From JBNAVY01 sp049700195 (GTDB lineage: Bacteria; Bacillota; Thermoanaerobacteria; Thermoanaerobacterales; Thermoanaerobacteraceae): DNA of 64,000 bases. The position numbers were made by a program, and so were the translations under genes. The notes beneath the pieces are model-generated. The model did no database searches. It worked only from the letters and a program-made list of their open reading frames with translations, and was not told where the DNA came from. The stretch covers positions 1 to 64,000 of the forward strand of contig JBNAVY010000007.1 in NCBI GenBank assembly GCA_049700195.1, written 5' to 3'. This document shows positions 42,239 to 50,592 of this stretch, in pieces. Position 1 is the first letter of the stretch, and the number at the start of each line of letters is the position of its first letter.

Positions 42239-43774
42239 TCATCCTCTTATATCCTCCTGTCTTATAACATTTTCCCTCTGTATAGTTCTAGGCCTTAAAA
42301 TTTTAGCCCACCATGGTATGCGTATAAAAACATCACTTAATTCTTGATTCCTTCCTGGAGAAATTGGCGATAAATATGGTACCCCAAAGGATTCCATCGA
42401 AGCCATATGTGCACTTAGCATCATAAGCACCATTATAATTCCAAAAAAGCCCAAAGTCCCTGCAGCAATCATCATTACAAATCTAAGTATTCTAAAAGTA
42501 ATAGCTATATTAAATGCCGGTATAGAAAAAGAAGCAATTCCTGTCATCGCAACAACAATTACCATTGCCGGTGAAACAAGTCCAGCCTGTACTGCTGCTT
42601 GGCCAATTACAAGACCTCCAACAATACTGACTGCCTGACCAACTTGCATTGGAAGTCTGATTCCAGCTTCTCTTAATATTTCAAAAAAAGTTTCCATAAA
42701 TAAAGCCTCTAAAAGTGCAGGAAATGGTACACCTTCTCGTTGTGCAGCTATAGATATTGCAAGTTGTGTTGGTATCATTTCTTGATGAAAAGTTGTTTCT
42801 GCAATATATATTGAAGGTAACAGCAAAGCTATAAACATAGCAGAAATTCTTAAAACCCTTAGAATAGATGATAAAAAATATCTTTCATAATAGTCTTCTG
42901 CTGATTGGAAAAATTCTACAAAAATTGCTGGCACAGTTAACGCAAAAGGAGAACCATCAGCTAATACAGCTACTTTACCTTCAAGGATCTGCGCTGCAGC
43001 TTTATCTGGTTTTTCAGTATGTGCTACCTGTGGAAATGGTGAAAATGGATTGTCCTCTATAAATTCTTCAAGATAACCACTATCAATAATCCCATCAATT
43101 TTTATTTTACCAAGCCTTTTTTTAACTTCTTCAACTACTTTAATATCTGCTATGCTTTTTATATATGCTATTGATACATCAGTATTTGAGTATCTGCCTA
43201 TTTTCATATTTTCAATTATAAAATCAGGATGCTTTATTCTTCTTCTGATCATAGAAGTATTTATCCTTAAAGTTTCAACAAAAGCTTCTTTGGGACCTCT
43301 AACATAAGATTCCGTAGTCGACTCTGTAACAGATCTACCAGCCCAGCCTTTTGTCGCTATTATTATTGCCTGTTCAATTCCATCAAAAATTATCGCTGTA
43401 TCACCACCAAAAACACTATCTAAAATATCTTTAATTTTATTTTTTTCGTTTATGTCTGAAACAGCAAAAAACCTTTCTTTTATGCTTTCAAAAAATTGCT
43501 TTTTTGTAAAAGGCAAATCTCTGATTTTACGTGTTTCAATCATAATTGGTTCTAATACGTTTTTATTTATTAAATATTTATCAATCATACCATCAATATA
43601 AATTAAAAAGCCTCTTACTTTTTTATCTCCTACCTCAAATGTTCTTATAACAAAATCACTGTTTTCTCCTAACAATATCTCGAATATTTCCAGACTCTCG
43701 TCAATATTTTTTGATATTGTCATCTCTTCATAATTATCCTTTATATATTCTGTATCCTTGATTCTTTTAGGCAT
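42239..43774 (-). CDS. Spore germination receptor subunit GerAA-type
   Basis: 511 aa. The N-terminal hydrophilic domain (about 1-250) has the GerA signature TKGWAGRSVTESTTESYVRGPKEAF. The C-terminal part has about five helices, including the RISAMFIALLLPSIYIA region and GGLVIGQAAVQAGLVSPAMVIVVA. It acts with the GerAB and GerAC types to sense nutrients. Good GAGGTGA site. It is on the minus strand, while its gerAB partner is divergent at 43871. Confidence 0.94.
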   Translation of the reverse strand: MPKRIKDTEYIKDNYEEMTISKNIDESLEIFEILLGENSDFVIRTFEVGDKKVRGFLIYIDGMIDKYLINKNVLEPIMIETRKIRDLPFTKKQFFESIKERFFAVSDINEKNKIKDILDSVFGGDTAIIFDGIEQAIIIATKGWAGRSVTESTTESYVRGPKEAFVETLRINTSMIRRRIKHPDFIIENMKIGRYSNTDVSIAYIKSIADIKVVEEVKKRLGKIKIDGIIDSGYLEEFIEDNPFSPFPQVAHTEKPDKAAAQILEGKVAVLADGSPFALTVPAIFVEFFQSAEDYYERYFLSSILRVLRISAMFIALLLPSIYIAETTFHQEMIPTQLAISIAAQREGVPFPALLEALFMETFFEILREAGIRLPMQVGQAVSIVGGLVIGQAAVQAGLVSPAMVIVVAMTGIASFSIPAFNIAITFRILRFVMMIAAGTLGFFGIIMVLMMLSAHMASMESFGVPYLSPISPGRNQELSDVFIRIPWWAKILRPRTIQRENVIRQEDIRG

Positions 43775-43870
43775 ATTCTCACCTCTATGAATTATTATTC
43801 CTAAAATTTTTTAGAATATTATTATACTTTTATGTACATAATAAAAAAAAATTTATATACGAGGTTGTAT

Positions 43871-44971
43871 ATGATCAATAAAATAGAAAATACATCAGAA
43901 AAAAAAATTTCAATTAAACAGTTTTCTTATTTGCTTATTACAATTGTTATATCAACAGCTGATATATTTTTACCCTCATATGTTGCTCTGATAGCAAAAC
44001 AAGATTCTTGGATATCTGTTATAATTGCCTCTTTAACATCAATTATAATATTTTTTTTCTATTATAAGCTTTCTATGCTTTTTAAAAAAGAAACCTTATT
44101 TTCTTATGTTAATAAAATAACTGGTAAGGTTATAAGTAAATTTATATCTTTATTGTATCTGTTATTTTTACTTCATGGTATAACCATAATAATGAGAGAA
44201 ATTATTGAAATAATAAAAAATGTTTTTATGCCTAATACTCCAGAAACAATTTTATATATTTTTTTGGTATTGCCTGTTGCATATGCTGTTTCAAAAGGTT
44301 TTTTAGCAATAACCAGAATGACAGAAATACTTTTCCCATATGGAATAATCCTTTTGATATTTGTTATAAGTTTATCATTGCCTAAAATAGATATGTCAAA
44401 TTTCCTACCCGTTTTAGAAAATGGAATTAAGCCACCTCTGCTTGGTTCCATACCCATTTTATCTTATACTCTTGAAACTATAATTATTTTATTAATTTTT
44501 CCATATATACATGATCAGAATAAAACACTTAAATATGGGATAATTTCAATTATTACATTAACAATTAGCCTGAGTTTTGGTGTGCTTGCAATAGGTGTGT
44601 TTGGAGCAAAAACAACATCAAACTTTCAGTTTGCTGCATTAGAAATGGTCAGAAATATAAGAGTAAGCAATTATATACAAAGATTTGATTCTTTAGTAAT
44701 GGCACTCTGGATAATGGGAATATACCTTAAAATAACAATATTCACATATTTATTTGTCAAAGGTTTTGCTACAACAATTAAATCTTATGATTATAGGTAT
44801 TTGGTTTTACCTGTTTCTTCATTAATAATACCTCTTTCAGAAAATATATCTGAGAGTCTTGATGGGCTTTATACTTATGTACAAAGGTTTTTCCCTTTTG
44901 AAGCATTGGTTTTTGAAATACTTATTCCACTTATTTTATACATAATAGCAAAGCTTAAAAAAATAAAATGA
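43871..44971 (+). CDS. Spore germination receptor subunit GerAB-type
   Basis: About 366 aa with ten membrane helices, of the amino-acid-permease-like GerAB family. It contains ISIKQFSYLLITIVISTADIFLP at the start and SLPKIDMSNFLPVLENGIKP in the middle. I use the ATG at 43871 (MINKIEN), behind CGAGGTTG; the longer frame starting at 43832 has none. Unusually, it is transcribed away from gerAA-gerAC, with about 96 bases between the two starts for both promoters. Confidence 0.92.
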   Translation: MINKIENTSEKKISIKQFSYLLITIVISTADIFLPSYVALIAKQDSWISVIIASLTSIIIFFFYYKLSMLFKKETLFSYVNKITGKVISKFISLLYLLFLLHGITIIMREIIEIIKNVFMPNTPETILYIFLVLPVAYAVSKGFLAITRMTEILFPYGIILLIFVISLSLPKIDMSNFLPVLENGIKPPLLGSIPILSYTLETIIILLIFPYIHDQNKTLKYGIISIITLTISLSFGVLAIGVFGAKTTSNFQFAALEMVRNIRVSNYIQRFDSLVMALWIMGIYLKITIFTYLFVKGFATTIKSYDYRYLVLPVSSLIIPLSENISESLDGLYTYVQRFFPFEALVFEILIPLILYIIAKLKKIK

Positions 44972-44997
44972 GAGGAATTATTCAATATTCCTCTCAT
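44968..44997. terminator. Terminator between gerAB and coaX
   Basis: An 11-bp stem ATGAGAGGAAT/ATTCCTCTCAT. The minus strand runs into a T-rich tail, which suits coaX; on the plus strand the tail is weaker. Confidence 0.8.
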
Positions 44998-45745
44998 ATA
45001 TTATCCTAAGACCTTCTAATGTAAGTAAATCATTAACTGTATTTATTGTCTCTGATTCTTCGGCAATTAATTTTGCAAAACCTCCTGTTGCAACTACAAA
45101 TGCATCTTTTGCAAATTGATTTTTCATTTTGCGAACTATGTAATCTACCATGCCTATATGGCCATATATAATACCCGACTGCATGCTGGAAACAGTATTT
45201 TTACATATTACATTATCTGGTTTAGTAAGTTCAATTTTAGGAAGCTTTGCTGTCCTTTGAAAAAGTGCATCTGCAGAAATAACTAATCCTGGAGCTATAG
45301 CACCACCTAAATACTCACATTTTTTTGATATTGCACAAAATGTTGTTGCCGTTCCAAAATCAATCACTATTACTGGCCCACCATATATTTCATATGCAGC
45401 AATTGCATTTACAATTCTATCTGCACCTACTTCTTTTGGATTATCATACTTTATATTTATTCCAGTTTTAATTCCAGGACCAACAACTAATGGAATTGTA
45501 TTACAATATTTTATAGTCATTGATTCTAAAGTATGCATTATAGGAGGTACAACTGAGGAAATTATAGCAGCTTCAATATCTTTTAATTTTATGCCATTGT
45601 ATTCAAAAAGTTCATTTATTAAAATGCCATATTCGTCAGAAGTTTTATCCCTATCAGTTGATATCCTGAAATTGTGCACGAGCTTTTTACCATCATATAC
45701 TCCTAAAACTATATTTGTATTTCCTACATCATACACTAGCAACAT
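44978..45745 (-). CDS. coaX: Type III pantothenate kinase
   Basis: First step of coenzyme A synthesis from pantothenate. 255 aa, ASKHA fold: LLVYDVGNTNIVLGVYDG at the start (phosphate loop), GADRIVNAIAAYEIYGGPVIVIDFGTATTF with the catalytic Asp, and LGGAIAPGLVISADALFQRTAKLP. The ATG at 45745 follows AAGGTGAT. A 7-bp GC-rich hairpin (45769-45786) separates it from the upstream transporter gene. Type III kinases escape feedback by CoA. Confidence 0.95.
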   Translation of the reverse strand: MLLVYDVGNTNIVLGVYDGKKLVHNFRISTDRDKTSDEYGILINELFEYNGIKLKDIEAAIISSVVPPIMHTLESMTIKYCNTIPLVVGPGIKTGINIKYDNPKEVGADRIVNAIAAYEIYGGPVIVIDFGTATTFCAISKKCEYLGGAIAPGLVISADALFQRTAKLPKIELTKPDNVICKNTVSSMQSGIIYGHIGMVDYIVRKMKNQFAKDAFVVATGGFAKLIAEESETINTVNDLLTLEGLRIIYERNIE

Positions 45746-45786
45746 CACTATCACCTTCTCAAAATTACAGCAGGCATAAGCCTGCT

Positions 45787-46320
45787 TTATTTATAAAACC
45801 TATATGTTCTTTTTAAAGCTTTCACTATTAAAGAAGTTAAAATAACTGCTACTATTACTTCTAATATCCCATTTTTTAAAGCTATCAGCAAAGCGACTTT
45901 AGAAGGTAAATATTTTAAAATAACAGCCAGGCTTAAAACACCTACAGTATTTGTCAATGTACCTGTTATAGCTGCTAAAGCTGAACTTTTAGTAAATTTA
46001 TATGTGTAATATGCTACTATGCCTATTAATAATCTTGGCAATATAGCTACTAAAGGATCAGCAAAAAGTGGAGTATTTGCTCTCAAAAAACTTGTTAATC
46101 CAAAAATCAGACCAATAAAAACACCTACAACAGGCCCTTCCAAAATAGCACCTATTATAACAGGTATATGCATTGTAGTTGCATTAGCAATACCAAGAGG
46201 TATATAACCTAAAAATGTAGTGGATAATACTATTGATATTGATGAAAGCATACCTGCTACAGTAAGCTGATGTAATGTAATATGGGACATTTTCCCTTTC
46301 TTAACAGCCTTGCTTTCCAA
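45787..46320 (-). CDS. ECF transporter S component, probably for pantothenate (PanT-like)
   Basis: About 177 aa with six helices and the S-component start HQLTVAGMLSSISIVLS. It should bind a vitamin and use a shared energising module encoded elsewhere. It lies just upstream of the pantothenate kinase gene in the same direction and behind tandem hairpins like the pan RNA motif, so pantothenate is the best guess. A TTG start at 46320 fits the GGAGGTGAT site; a GTG at 46329 lies in that site. Confidence 0.8.
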   Translation of the reverse strand: MESKAVKKGKMSHITLHQLTVAGMLSSISIVLSTTFLGYIPLGIANATTMHIPVIIGAILEGPVVGVFIGLIFGLTSFLRANTPLFADPLVAILPRLLIGIVAYYTYKFTKSSALAAITGTLTNTVGVLSLAVILKYLPSKVALLIALKNGILEVIVAVILTSLIVKALKRTYRFYK

Positions 46321-46338
46321 GTTTATCACCTCCGTTCC

Positions 46339-46406
46339 GGTTCCTTTTAGGATACCGTTCGAACTTTAAATATCAATTTTTATCTGTCCGGTTCGATATC
46401 GATACC
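46339..46406 (-). ncRNA. Tandem pan-like RNA hairpins upstream of the pantothenate genes
   Basis: Two similar hairpins lie in tandem on the minus strand: GGUAUCG-AUAU-CGAACC (46390-46406) and GGUAUCC-UAAAA-GGAACC (46339-46356). Both pair GGU-UCN with NGA-ACC and leave one bulged A at the same place. The second ends close to the GGAGG of the S-component gene. Small tandem stems with bulged adenosines ahead of pantothenate genes are how the pan motif is described. Assignment by shape and context. Confidence 0.65.
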
Positions 46407-46451
46407 TGCATAAATATTTTAACAGAAACTTTTTTATATAGCAATATTTTT

Positions 46452-46859
46452 TTAGTTCATAGAAACAAGTATTTCCCCAGTATTAACAGAGGAACCTTTT
46501 GCAACATTTATTGTAGCTATTACTCCATCCTCTGCTGCCATTATCTCATTTTCCATTTTCATGGCTTCTAATATTAAAACCACATCTCCTCTTTTGACAT
46601 TCTGACCTTCTTTAACTTTTATATCAATAATAGTACCCGGCATTGGAGCAGTTATAACTTTTGATCCAGTATTCTTATTTGATATTTGTTCAGTTTTTAT
46701 TTTCTGTTCTGATATTGCAGTTTTATTTAAAGAATTCTGATTTTTAATAGGCTGTTGTATAAGTGTGTCTTTGAGCTGTGTTTGTTCATGATTAACTTTT
46801 ATCTCCTCAACTTCAACTTCATATGTCTTTCCGTTTATAGTTACATTAAACTTTCTCAT
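46452..46859 (-). CDS. Biotinyl domain protein (BCCP / decarboxylase gamma subunit type)
   Basis: 135 aa. N-terminal strand MRKFNVTINGKTYEVEVEE, a flexible Gln/Asn/Lys-rich linker (about 20-60), and a biotinyl domain with EAMKMENEI, the Lys being the biotin site. It carries the carboxyl group for the carboxyltransferase encoded at 47162. It is 11 bases after the OadG-like gene, so it belongs to the methylmalonyl-CoA set. Confidence 0.92.
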   Translation of the reverse strand: MRKFNVTINGKTYEVEVEEIKVNHEQTQLKDTLIQQPIKNQNSLNKTAISEQKIKTEQISNKNTGSKVITAPMPGTIIDIKVKEGQNVKRGDVVLILEAMKMENEIMAAEDGVIATINVAKGSSVNTGEILVSMN

Positions 46860-46870
46860 GAAAATTCCTC

Positions 46871-47137
46871 CTATGTGAAAAATCTGGAATATATCTGTTC
46901 TTGTCTGCCAACTCTATTCCATATTGGCGATGTATCTGGCATTCTTACTATTGATTTTACTTTAAAATTACTTATATCTGCATCTATAAACATAGCTATT
47001 GTTGCAGAAATAATTGCAGCTATTTCTTTTTCATCTTCTTCATTGTCAGCTAATACTTTTACCCCTGTTGAATCATCTTTATCCTGAATGTCGCTTTTTT
47101 TTATATCTTCATCTTTTATTCTTTTAAAAAAATCCAT
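46871..47137 (-). CDS. OadG/MmdD-like small subunit without membrane anchor
   Basis: About 88 aa. The C-terminal part EKEIAAIISATIAMFIDADIS...RMPDTSPIWNRVGRQEQIYSR is the conserved end of the OadG/MmdD (delta) subunit family. That family usually has an N-terminal membrane helix; here the N-terminus is short and charged (MDFFKRIKDEDIKKSDI). GGGAGGA precedes the ATG at 47137. It may bridge the carboxyltransferase and biotin subunits in a soluble complex. Confidence 0.75.
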   Translation of the reverse strand: MDFFKRIKDEDIKKSDIQDKDDSTGVKVLADNEEDEKEIAAIISATIAMFIDADISNFKVKSIVRMPDTSPIWNRVGRQEQIYSRFFT

Positions 47138-47161
47138 AATTCCTCCCATTATCATCCCACC

Positions 47162-48712
47162 TTATAAAGGAATATTGCCATGTTTTTTATGTGGTCTTGA
47201 ATCCCTTTTACTTGAAAGCATATCAAAGGCAGAAATAAGTCTTGGTCTTGTTTCAGAAGGAATAATTACATCATCTACATATCCTCTTGCTGCAGCTTTA
47301 TAAGGATTTGCAAAATTATCCCTGTAATCATTTATTTTTTGTTGTCTAATTTCAGAAGGATTTTCTGATTCATTTATTTCATTTTTAAAAACAATGTTTG
47401 CAGCACCTTCTGGCCCCATAACAGCTATTTCAGCAGTCGGCCATGCCAAAACCATATCAGCTCCTAAATCTTTACTGCACATAGCAAGATATGCTCCTCC
47501 ATATGCTTTCCTAACAATCAATGTAATTTTAGGTACTGTTGCTTCAGAATAAGCATACAGCATTTTTGCACCATGCCTTATTATACCTCCATACTCTTGA
47601 TTTGTCCCTGGTAAAAAGCCTGGCACATCAACTATACTTAATATAGGAATATTAAATGCATCGCAGAATCTTATAAACCTTCCAGCTTTATCAGAAGCAT
47701 TTATATCTAAAACCCCAGCTAAAACTCTTGGTTGATTTGCTATAATTCCTATTGTTTTACCATTTAATCTTCCAAAAGCAGTAATAATATTTTCAGCATA
47801 CATAGATTGAGATTCTAAAAACTCTCCATTATCTACAATCTCTTTTATTATTTCTTTCATGTCATAAGGTTTATTTGGACTATCTGGTATAATTTCTATA
47901 AGTCTGTTAGAAATTCTGTTTAAATCATCTTTAGTATCATAAATTGGAGAATCCTCCAGATTATTTGATGGCAAATAACTTAGTAAATTTCTTACCATTA
48001 AAAGACATTCTTCGTCATTTGGAGCCCTAAAATGTGCAACACCACTAATCCTGTTGTGAGTCATAGAACCGCCAAGTTCTTCTGATGTTACATCTTCTCC
48101 GGTAACTGTTTTTATAACTTGAGGACCTGTTATAAACATCTGACTTGTTTTGTCAACCATAAAAATAAAATCTGTTAAAGCCGGTGAATAAACTGCACCA
48201 CCAGCACTTGGCCCCATTATTACAGATATTTGGGGTATAACACCTGATGCTAAAGTATTTCTATAAAATATATTTCCATATCCTGATAATGCATCAACAC
48301 CTTCTTGAATCCTTGCACCACCAGAATCATTTAAGCCAATTATAGGAGCACCCATTTTAATTGCCATATCCATAACTTTAGTTATTTTTTTTGCATGATA
48401 TTCACCTAAAGATCCACCTAAAACGGTAAAATCCTGAGCATATACATATACAAGCCTTCCATCAATAGTTCCATACCCAGTAACAACACCTTCACCTGGA
48501 TACTTCTGTTTTTCCATGCCAAAATCGTAACACCTATGTTCTACAAAAGCATCTAATTCTATAAAACTTCCCTCATCTAGAAGTTTATAAATTCTTTCGC
48601 GAGCCGTTAGTTTGCCTTTTTCGTGTTGTGATAAAATCCTTTTTGGGCCTCCTCCTTCAGATACCTTATTTCTTCTTTCCTTAAGGTCCTGAATTTTTTC
48701 CTGTATTCCCAT
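47162..48712 (-). CDS. Acyl-CoA carboxyltransferase (methylmalonyl-CoA decarboxylase alpha / PccB type)
   Basis: About 516 aa, two crotonase-like halves. The N-half has ERIYKLLDEGSFIELD and SGGARIQEGVDALSGYGNIF; GPSAGGAVYSPALTDF and the C-half GFLPGTNQEYGGIIRHGAKMLYAYSEATVP, KAYGGAYLAMCSKDLGAD follow. It moves a carboxyl group between (methyl)malonyl-CoA or propionyl-CoA and biotin. The ATG at 48712 follows GAGGAGG. No membrane beta subunit is nearby. Direction (decarboxylase or transcarboxylase) cannot be read. Confidence 0.93.
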   Translation of the reverse strand: MGIQEKIQDLKERRNKVSEGGGPKRILSQHEKGKLTARERIYKLLDEGSFIELDAFVEHRCYDFGMEKQKYPGEGVVTGYGTIDGRLVYVYAQDFTVLGGSLGEYHAKKITKVMDMAIKMGAPIIGLNDSGGARIQEGVDALSGYGNIFYRNTLASGVIPQISVIMGPSAGGAVYSPALTDFIFMVDKTSQMFITGPQVIKTVTGEDVTSEELGGSMTHNRISGVAHFRAPNDEECLLMVRNLLSYLPSNNLEDSPIYDTKDDLNRISNRLIEIIPDSPNKPYDMKEIIKEIVDNGEFLESQSMYAENIITAFGRLNGKTIGIIANQPRVLAGVLDINASDKAGRFIRFCDAFNIPILSIVDVPGFLPGTNQEYGGIIRHGAKMLYAYSEATVPKITLIVRKAYGGAYLAMCSKDLGADMVLAWPTAEIAVMGPEGAANIVFKNEINESENPSEIRQQKINDYRDNFANPYKAAARGYVDDVIIPSETRPRLISAFDMLSSKRDSRPHKKHGNIPL

Positions 48713-48742
48713 TAGATTTCCTCCTCGCAATTTATTAAAAGC

Positions 48743-48794
48743 CTATTTATTAAAATAAATAGCAGTTATTATTATGATCTGGTCATAATAATAA
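48743..48794 (-). other. Two hairpins between mce and the carboxyltransferase gene
   Basis: CTATTTA/TAAATAG (48743-48762) and a perfect 12-bp stem TTATTATTATGA/TCATAATAATAA (48766-48794) lie in the 115-bp spacer of this operon. Neither has a T run, so they may mark processing or mRNA stability. Confidence 0.5.
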
Positions 48795-48827
48795 TATACC
48801 ACAATAATTTCAAATATACAAATATAA

Positions 48828-49229
48828 TTATAATCTTTCACAAAGTTCTAAAAGTATTCCATTGGTACTTTTAGGATGTATAAAGGCAATTTTTGCACCA
48901 CCTGCTCCATATCTAGGAACCTCGTCTATAAGTTTTATACCTTTTGCTTTTAAATCTTTTAATTTTTGTTCAATATTTTCAACTCTTAAGGCTATATGCT
49001 GAATTCCTTCACCTTTTTTCTCTATAAATTTTGCTATTGGCCCATCCTCTGAAGTAGATTCTAATAATTCAAATTCTCCTTCACCTATTGGTATAAAAGC
49101 AGTTTTAACTTTTTGCTCTTCAACTATCTCTATATCTTTAATTTTTAATCCCATTACGTCTTCATAAAATTTTGCTGCCTCTTCAATACTTTTTACAGCA
49201 ATACCAATGTGATCTATTTTACTTATCAT
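48828..49229 (-). CDS. mce: Methylmalonyl-CoA epimerase
   Basis: Interconverts (R)- and (S)-methylmalonyl-CoA. 133 aa, glyoxalase/VOC fold: KIDHIGIAVKSIEEAAKFYED with the first metal His, EGIQHIALRVENIEQ with the second, and the C-terminal ILLELCERL with the Glu. The start follows GGAGG and overlaps the end of meaB by 11 bases. Confidence 0.94.
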   Translation of the reverse strand: MISKIDHIGIAVKSIEEAAKFYEDVMGLKIKDIEIVEEQKVKTAFIPIGEGEFELLESTSEDGPIAKFIEKKGEGIQHIALRVENIEQKLKDLKAKGIKLIDEVPRYGAGGAKIAFIHPKSTNGILLELCERL

Positions 49230-50178
49230 AATATACCTCCTTATTAGTTAAAAAATATTCATTGTATATTTCTTCAGTAAAAGAATAAAGATCTAATTCC
49301 TTATTAATTATCTTGTTAAGATTTTTTTGTAAATTTTCTTTATTTATCTTGTCTAAAATATCTTTTGTTAATTTCGATATAATAATATCAATAAATTCAG
49401 TCTTTAAATTTTCTAATCGCCTTTTATATAACTCTCCACTGTCTTTTATATATATCTTATGTTTAAAAACCGCATTTAAAAGCTCGGTTATCCCTTTATT
49501 TTCCTGAGCTATTACCTTTATAATAGGAGGTACCCATTTTCTTTCTTCACTTAATTCCAACATCATTCTCAATTCTATTACAGCTTTATCAGCACCATCT
49601 CTATCAGATTTGTTTATGGCAAATATATCTCCTATCTCCATTATTCCTGCCTTAATAGCCTGTATGTCATCACCCATACCAGGAGCTAAAACCATAATAA
49701 TAGTATCAGCTATTTTTACTATTTCAATTTCAGACTGCCCAACGCCTACTGTTTCAATAAAAATATAATCCATTCCGCTTATATCAAGTATCTTTACAGC
49801 CATATTTGTGGCTTTTGAAAGCCCTCCCAAATGTCCTCTTGTACCCATGCTCCTTATGTATACATTAGGGTTTTGAGATAGATCTTGCATTCTTATTCTA
49901 TCTCCTAGTATAGCTCCTCCGGTAAATGGACTTGTAGGATCAATTGCTAATATCCCTACCTTATTGCCTTTGCTGACAAGTTCTTTTACCATTTTATCTG
50001 TTAATGTACTTTTCCCTACGCCAGGAGCACCAGTAATACCAACTACAAAAGCATTGCCAGATTTTTTATACAACTTTTTAATTAAATTTATAGCTTTATC
50101 AGGATAATTTTCAGCATATGTTATGGCTCTTGCAATAGCCCTTTTATCTCCTAAAAGGAGCTCTTTTTCTAAATCCAT
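49219..50178 (-). CDS. meaB: MeaB-type GTPase chaperone of methylmalonyl-CoA mutase
   Basis: 319 aa. P-loop GITGAPGVGKSTLTDK, DPTSPFTGGAILGDRIRM (switch region), ETVGVGQSE (switch with the Gly) and NKSDRDGADKA for guanine binding. MeaB protects the mutase and gates B12 loading. It begins one base after the B12-binding subunit gene, which fits that role. Confidence 0.95.
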   Translation of the reverse strand: MDLEKELLLGDKRAIARAITYAENYPDKAINLIKKLYKKSGNAFVVGITGAPGVGKSTLTDKMVKELVSKGNKVGILAIDPTSPFTGGAILGDRIRMQDLSQNPNVYIRSMGTRGHLGGLSKATNMAVKILDISGMDYIFIETVGVGQSEIEIVKIADTIIMVLAPGMGDDIQAIKAGIMEIGDIFAINKSDRDGADKAVIELRMMLELSEERKWVPPIIKVIAQENKGITELLNAVFKHKIYIKDSGELYKRRLENLKTEFIDIIISKLTKDILDKINKENLQKNLNKIINKELDLYSFTEEIYNEYFLTNKEVYYDK

Positions 50179-50179
50179 T

Positions 50180-50581
50180 TTATATTTCCCTTTTTACATT
50201 TTCTTTTATAAATTCTACAGCTTCTGAAGTTGGAGTCCCTGGTGTAAATATCTTTGATATACCATTTTCCTTTAAAAATGGTATATCCTCTTCTGGTATT
50301 ACACCTCCACCTATTACAAGAATATCATCTACACCTTTTTCCTTTAATAGCTTTGTAATTCTTGGGAAAAGAGTATTATGTGCACCAGATAAAATGCTCA
50401 ATGCTATGACATCTACATCTTCTTGTATGGCTGATTCAACTATTTGTTCCGGAGTCTGTCTTAGTCCAGTATATATAACTTCCATACCAGCATCTCTTAA
50501 AGCTCTAGCTATTACTTTTGCTCCTCTATCATGACCGTCAAGTCCTGGTTTTGCTACTAAAACTCTTATAGGTCTATCCAT
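50180..50581 (-). CDS. Methylmalonyl-CoA mutase small (B12-binding) subunit
   Basis: 133 aa flavodoxin-like cobalamin domain. The motif DGHDRGAKVIARALRDAGMEVIYTG gives DxHxxG, whose His ligates cobalt. SxL (LSILSGAH) and VIGGGVIPEED (GG) complete the B12 site. Encoded as a separate protein, as in archaeal and some clostridial split mutases. 11 bases after the large subunit gene. Confidence 0.95.
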   Translation of the reverse strand: MDRPIRVLVAKPGLDGHDRGAKVIARALRDAGMEVIYTGLRQTPEQIVESAIQEDVDVIALSILSGAHNTLFPRITKLLKEKGVDDILVIGGGVIPEEDIPFLKENGISKIFTPGTPTSEAVEFIKENVKREI

Positions 50582-50592
50582 ACTAATCCTCC

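Noticed and set aside
45769..45786. Terminator between the S-component gene and coaX
   Set aside because: GC-rich 7-bp hairpin but no T run on the minus strand, and the genes belong together; at most an attenuator or processing site.
46452..48712. Calling the cluster a Na+-translocating methylmalonyl-CoA decarboxylase
   Set aside because: No beta subunit and no membrane helix in the delta-like protein; a sodium pump is not supported here.
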